A stretch of 5,830 nucleotides of DNA from JBFHRB01 sp041591915. GTDB lineage: Bacteria; Actinomycetota; Nitriliruptoria; Nitriliruptorales; Nitriliruptoraceae. Position numbers and translations under genes: made by a program. Location of the stretch: contig JBFHRB010000211.1 of NCBI GenBank assembly GCA_041591915.1, forward strand, positions 1-5,830. Direction: 5' to 3'. The notes beneath the pieces are model-generated. The model ran no database searches and was not told where the DNA came from. It worked only from the letters and a program-made list of their open reading frames with translations. How positions within the stretch are numbered: position 1 is the first letter of the stretch; every line of letters begins with the position of its first letter. Shown here piece by piece: positions 5,094 through 5,830 of this stretch.

Positions 5094-5830
5094 TTGAGCC
5101 GTCCGCCCCGCCGCATCGGTCCAGCGACGCTGTCGGTCGCTGCCGTCACGGTCGGTGGTGCCGCACTTGCCGTCGATCGCGTCCGCCGACTCCAGGCGTG
5201 GCGGGCCGACCGGGCCGCGGCCGTGCCGGAGCACCACGACCTGCCTGCCGAAGCCGTCACGCTGCGCTCGAAGGGTGACCTCGACCTCCACGCGTGGTGG
5301 GTGCCTGCAGCCCAGGGCGGGCTCGCGCCCACGGTGCTCGTCGTGCACGGCTTCGCGTCGCACGCCGGCGACATGCTGCCCCTGGGTGCGCTGCTCCACC
5401 ACGAGGGCTTCCACGTCCTCCTGCTCGACCTGCGCGGCCACGGACGCAGCGAGCGGTCGGCCGAGCGCCCGCGTCCCCACATCCTCGCCGAGGACGTCCT
5501 GACCGCCGCGGAGTGGCTGCGAGCGCGCGAGGACGTCGGTCCGCTCGGCCTCGTCGGCCACTCGATGGGCGGGGCGGTCGCGATCTTCGCGGCGTCGGCT
5601 TCGGACGACTTCGACGCGGTCGTGTCGGTGGCGGGCATCGCCGACCCGACGCTCAGCCGGATCGGCTGGTGGCCTGCGGCCGTGAGCCGGCTGCTCATCC
5701 GCGCCGTCACGGCACGCGAGATGCTGGACGAGCCGCCGCGCTTCGCAGTCCACCGTGTTACGGACGTCTCCGCACCACTGATGCTCATCCACGGCGATCG
5801 CGACCAGGTCGTCCCCATCGCGCACGCCCA
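5094..5830 (+). CDS. Membrane-anchored alpha/beta hydrolase, 3' end outside window
   Basis: From TTG 5094 the frame stays open to the window edge, giving 245 residues. A basic start (RPPRRIG) is followed by one hydrophobic segment (about 11-27), probably an uncleaved anchor. The alpha/beta-hydrolase core begins near residue 52. VLVVHGF (81-87) forms the oxyanion-hole strand and turn, LLLDLRGHGRS (109-119) is the typical second strand and loop, and GHSMGG (155-160) is the nucleophile elbow with Ser157. LMLIHGDRDQVVP (229-241) contains the likely catalytic Asp237. The catalytic His should lie beyond the window. The GHSMGG and HGDRD motifs fit esterases, acylglycerol lipases and related enzymes; the substrate cannot be told. 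The TTG start rests on the AGGAG site and on the continuous N-terminal anchor. The gene is divergent from the fasciclin gene and may share its regulatory region. Confidence 0.88.
   Translation, partial: MSRPPRRIGPATLSVAAVTVGGAALAVDRVRRLQAWRADRAAAVPEHHDLPAEAVTLRSKGDLDLHAWWVPAAQGGLAPTVLVVHGFASHAGDMLPLGALLHHEGFHVLLLDLRGHGRSERSAERPRPHILAEDVLTAAEWLRAREDVGPLGLVGHSMGGAVAIFAASASDDFDAVVSVAGIADPTLSRIGWWPAAVSRLLIRAVTAREMLDEPPRFAVHRVTDVSAPLMLIHGDRDQVVPIAHA

Noticed and set aside
4162..5097. A 311-codon plus-strand open frame across the terminator and the fasciclin gene
   Set aside because: It overlaps the end of the MDMPI-type gene, a strong hairpin and the whole fasciclin gene. Its product is Gly/Arg/Glu/Val-rich with no domain, so it is a shadow.
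4989..5825. Two long minus-strand open frames opposite the hydrolase
   Set aside because: The plus strand here has an unmistakable alpha/beta hydrolase with a good ribosome binding site. The minus-strand products show no motif.

Overview
The window is very GC-rich. It uses GTG and TTG starts beside ATG, with GGAG-type ribosome binding sites. It carries a UPF0182 membrane protein and a mycothiol-dependent maleylpyruvate isomerase-type protein, two families typical of mycothiol-making Actinomycetota. A high-GC actinobacterium is therefore the best reading. A deep lineage such as Nitriliruptoria is possible, but I cannot fix the genus from this sequence.

Layout. Bases 1-450 hold the 3' end of a plus-strand gene whose C-terminus carries the Cys/His pattern of phage Mu gpF-type minor head proteins. 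The 126-base gap that follows has an imperfect hairpin, a candidate -10 element and several small repeats. Then comes a likely two-gene plus-strand operon: a complete UPF0182 protein (577-3453) and, 23 bases on, a DinB/MDMPI-fold protein (3477-4313). A strong hairpin (4319-4347) lies just after the operon and just before the 3' end of a convergent minus-strand gene, a secreted single-domain fasciclin protein (4372-4905). The 188-base gap from 4906 to 5093 is a divergent promoter region. It has a locally A/T-rich patch with a 10-bp palindrome and, further right, a 15-bp dyad touching the ribosome binding site of the last gene. That gene is an alpha/beta hydrolase with a TTG start (5094 onward). 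It has an N-terminal membrane anchor and runs off the right edge before its catalytic histidine.

How the genes fit together. Three of the five products are predicted to be in or outside the membrane: UPF0182, the fasciclin protein and the anchored hydrolase. The MDMPI-type protein looks cytoplasmic. Apart from the UPF0182-MDMPI pair, nothing in the sequence shows a shared pathway. I see no CRISPR array, RNA gene, insertion sequence or complete new system. The most unusual items are the phage-type fragment beside chromosomal genes and the dyad at the hydrolase start.
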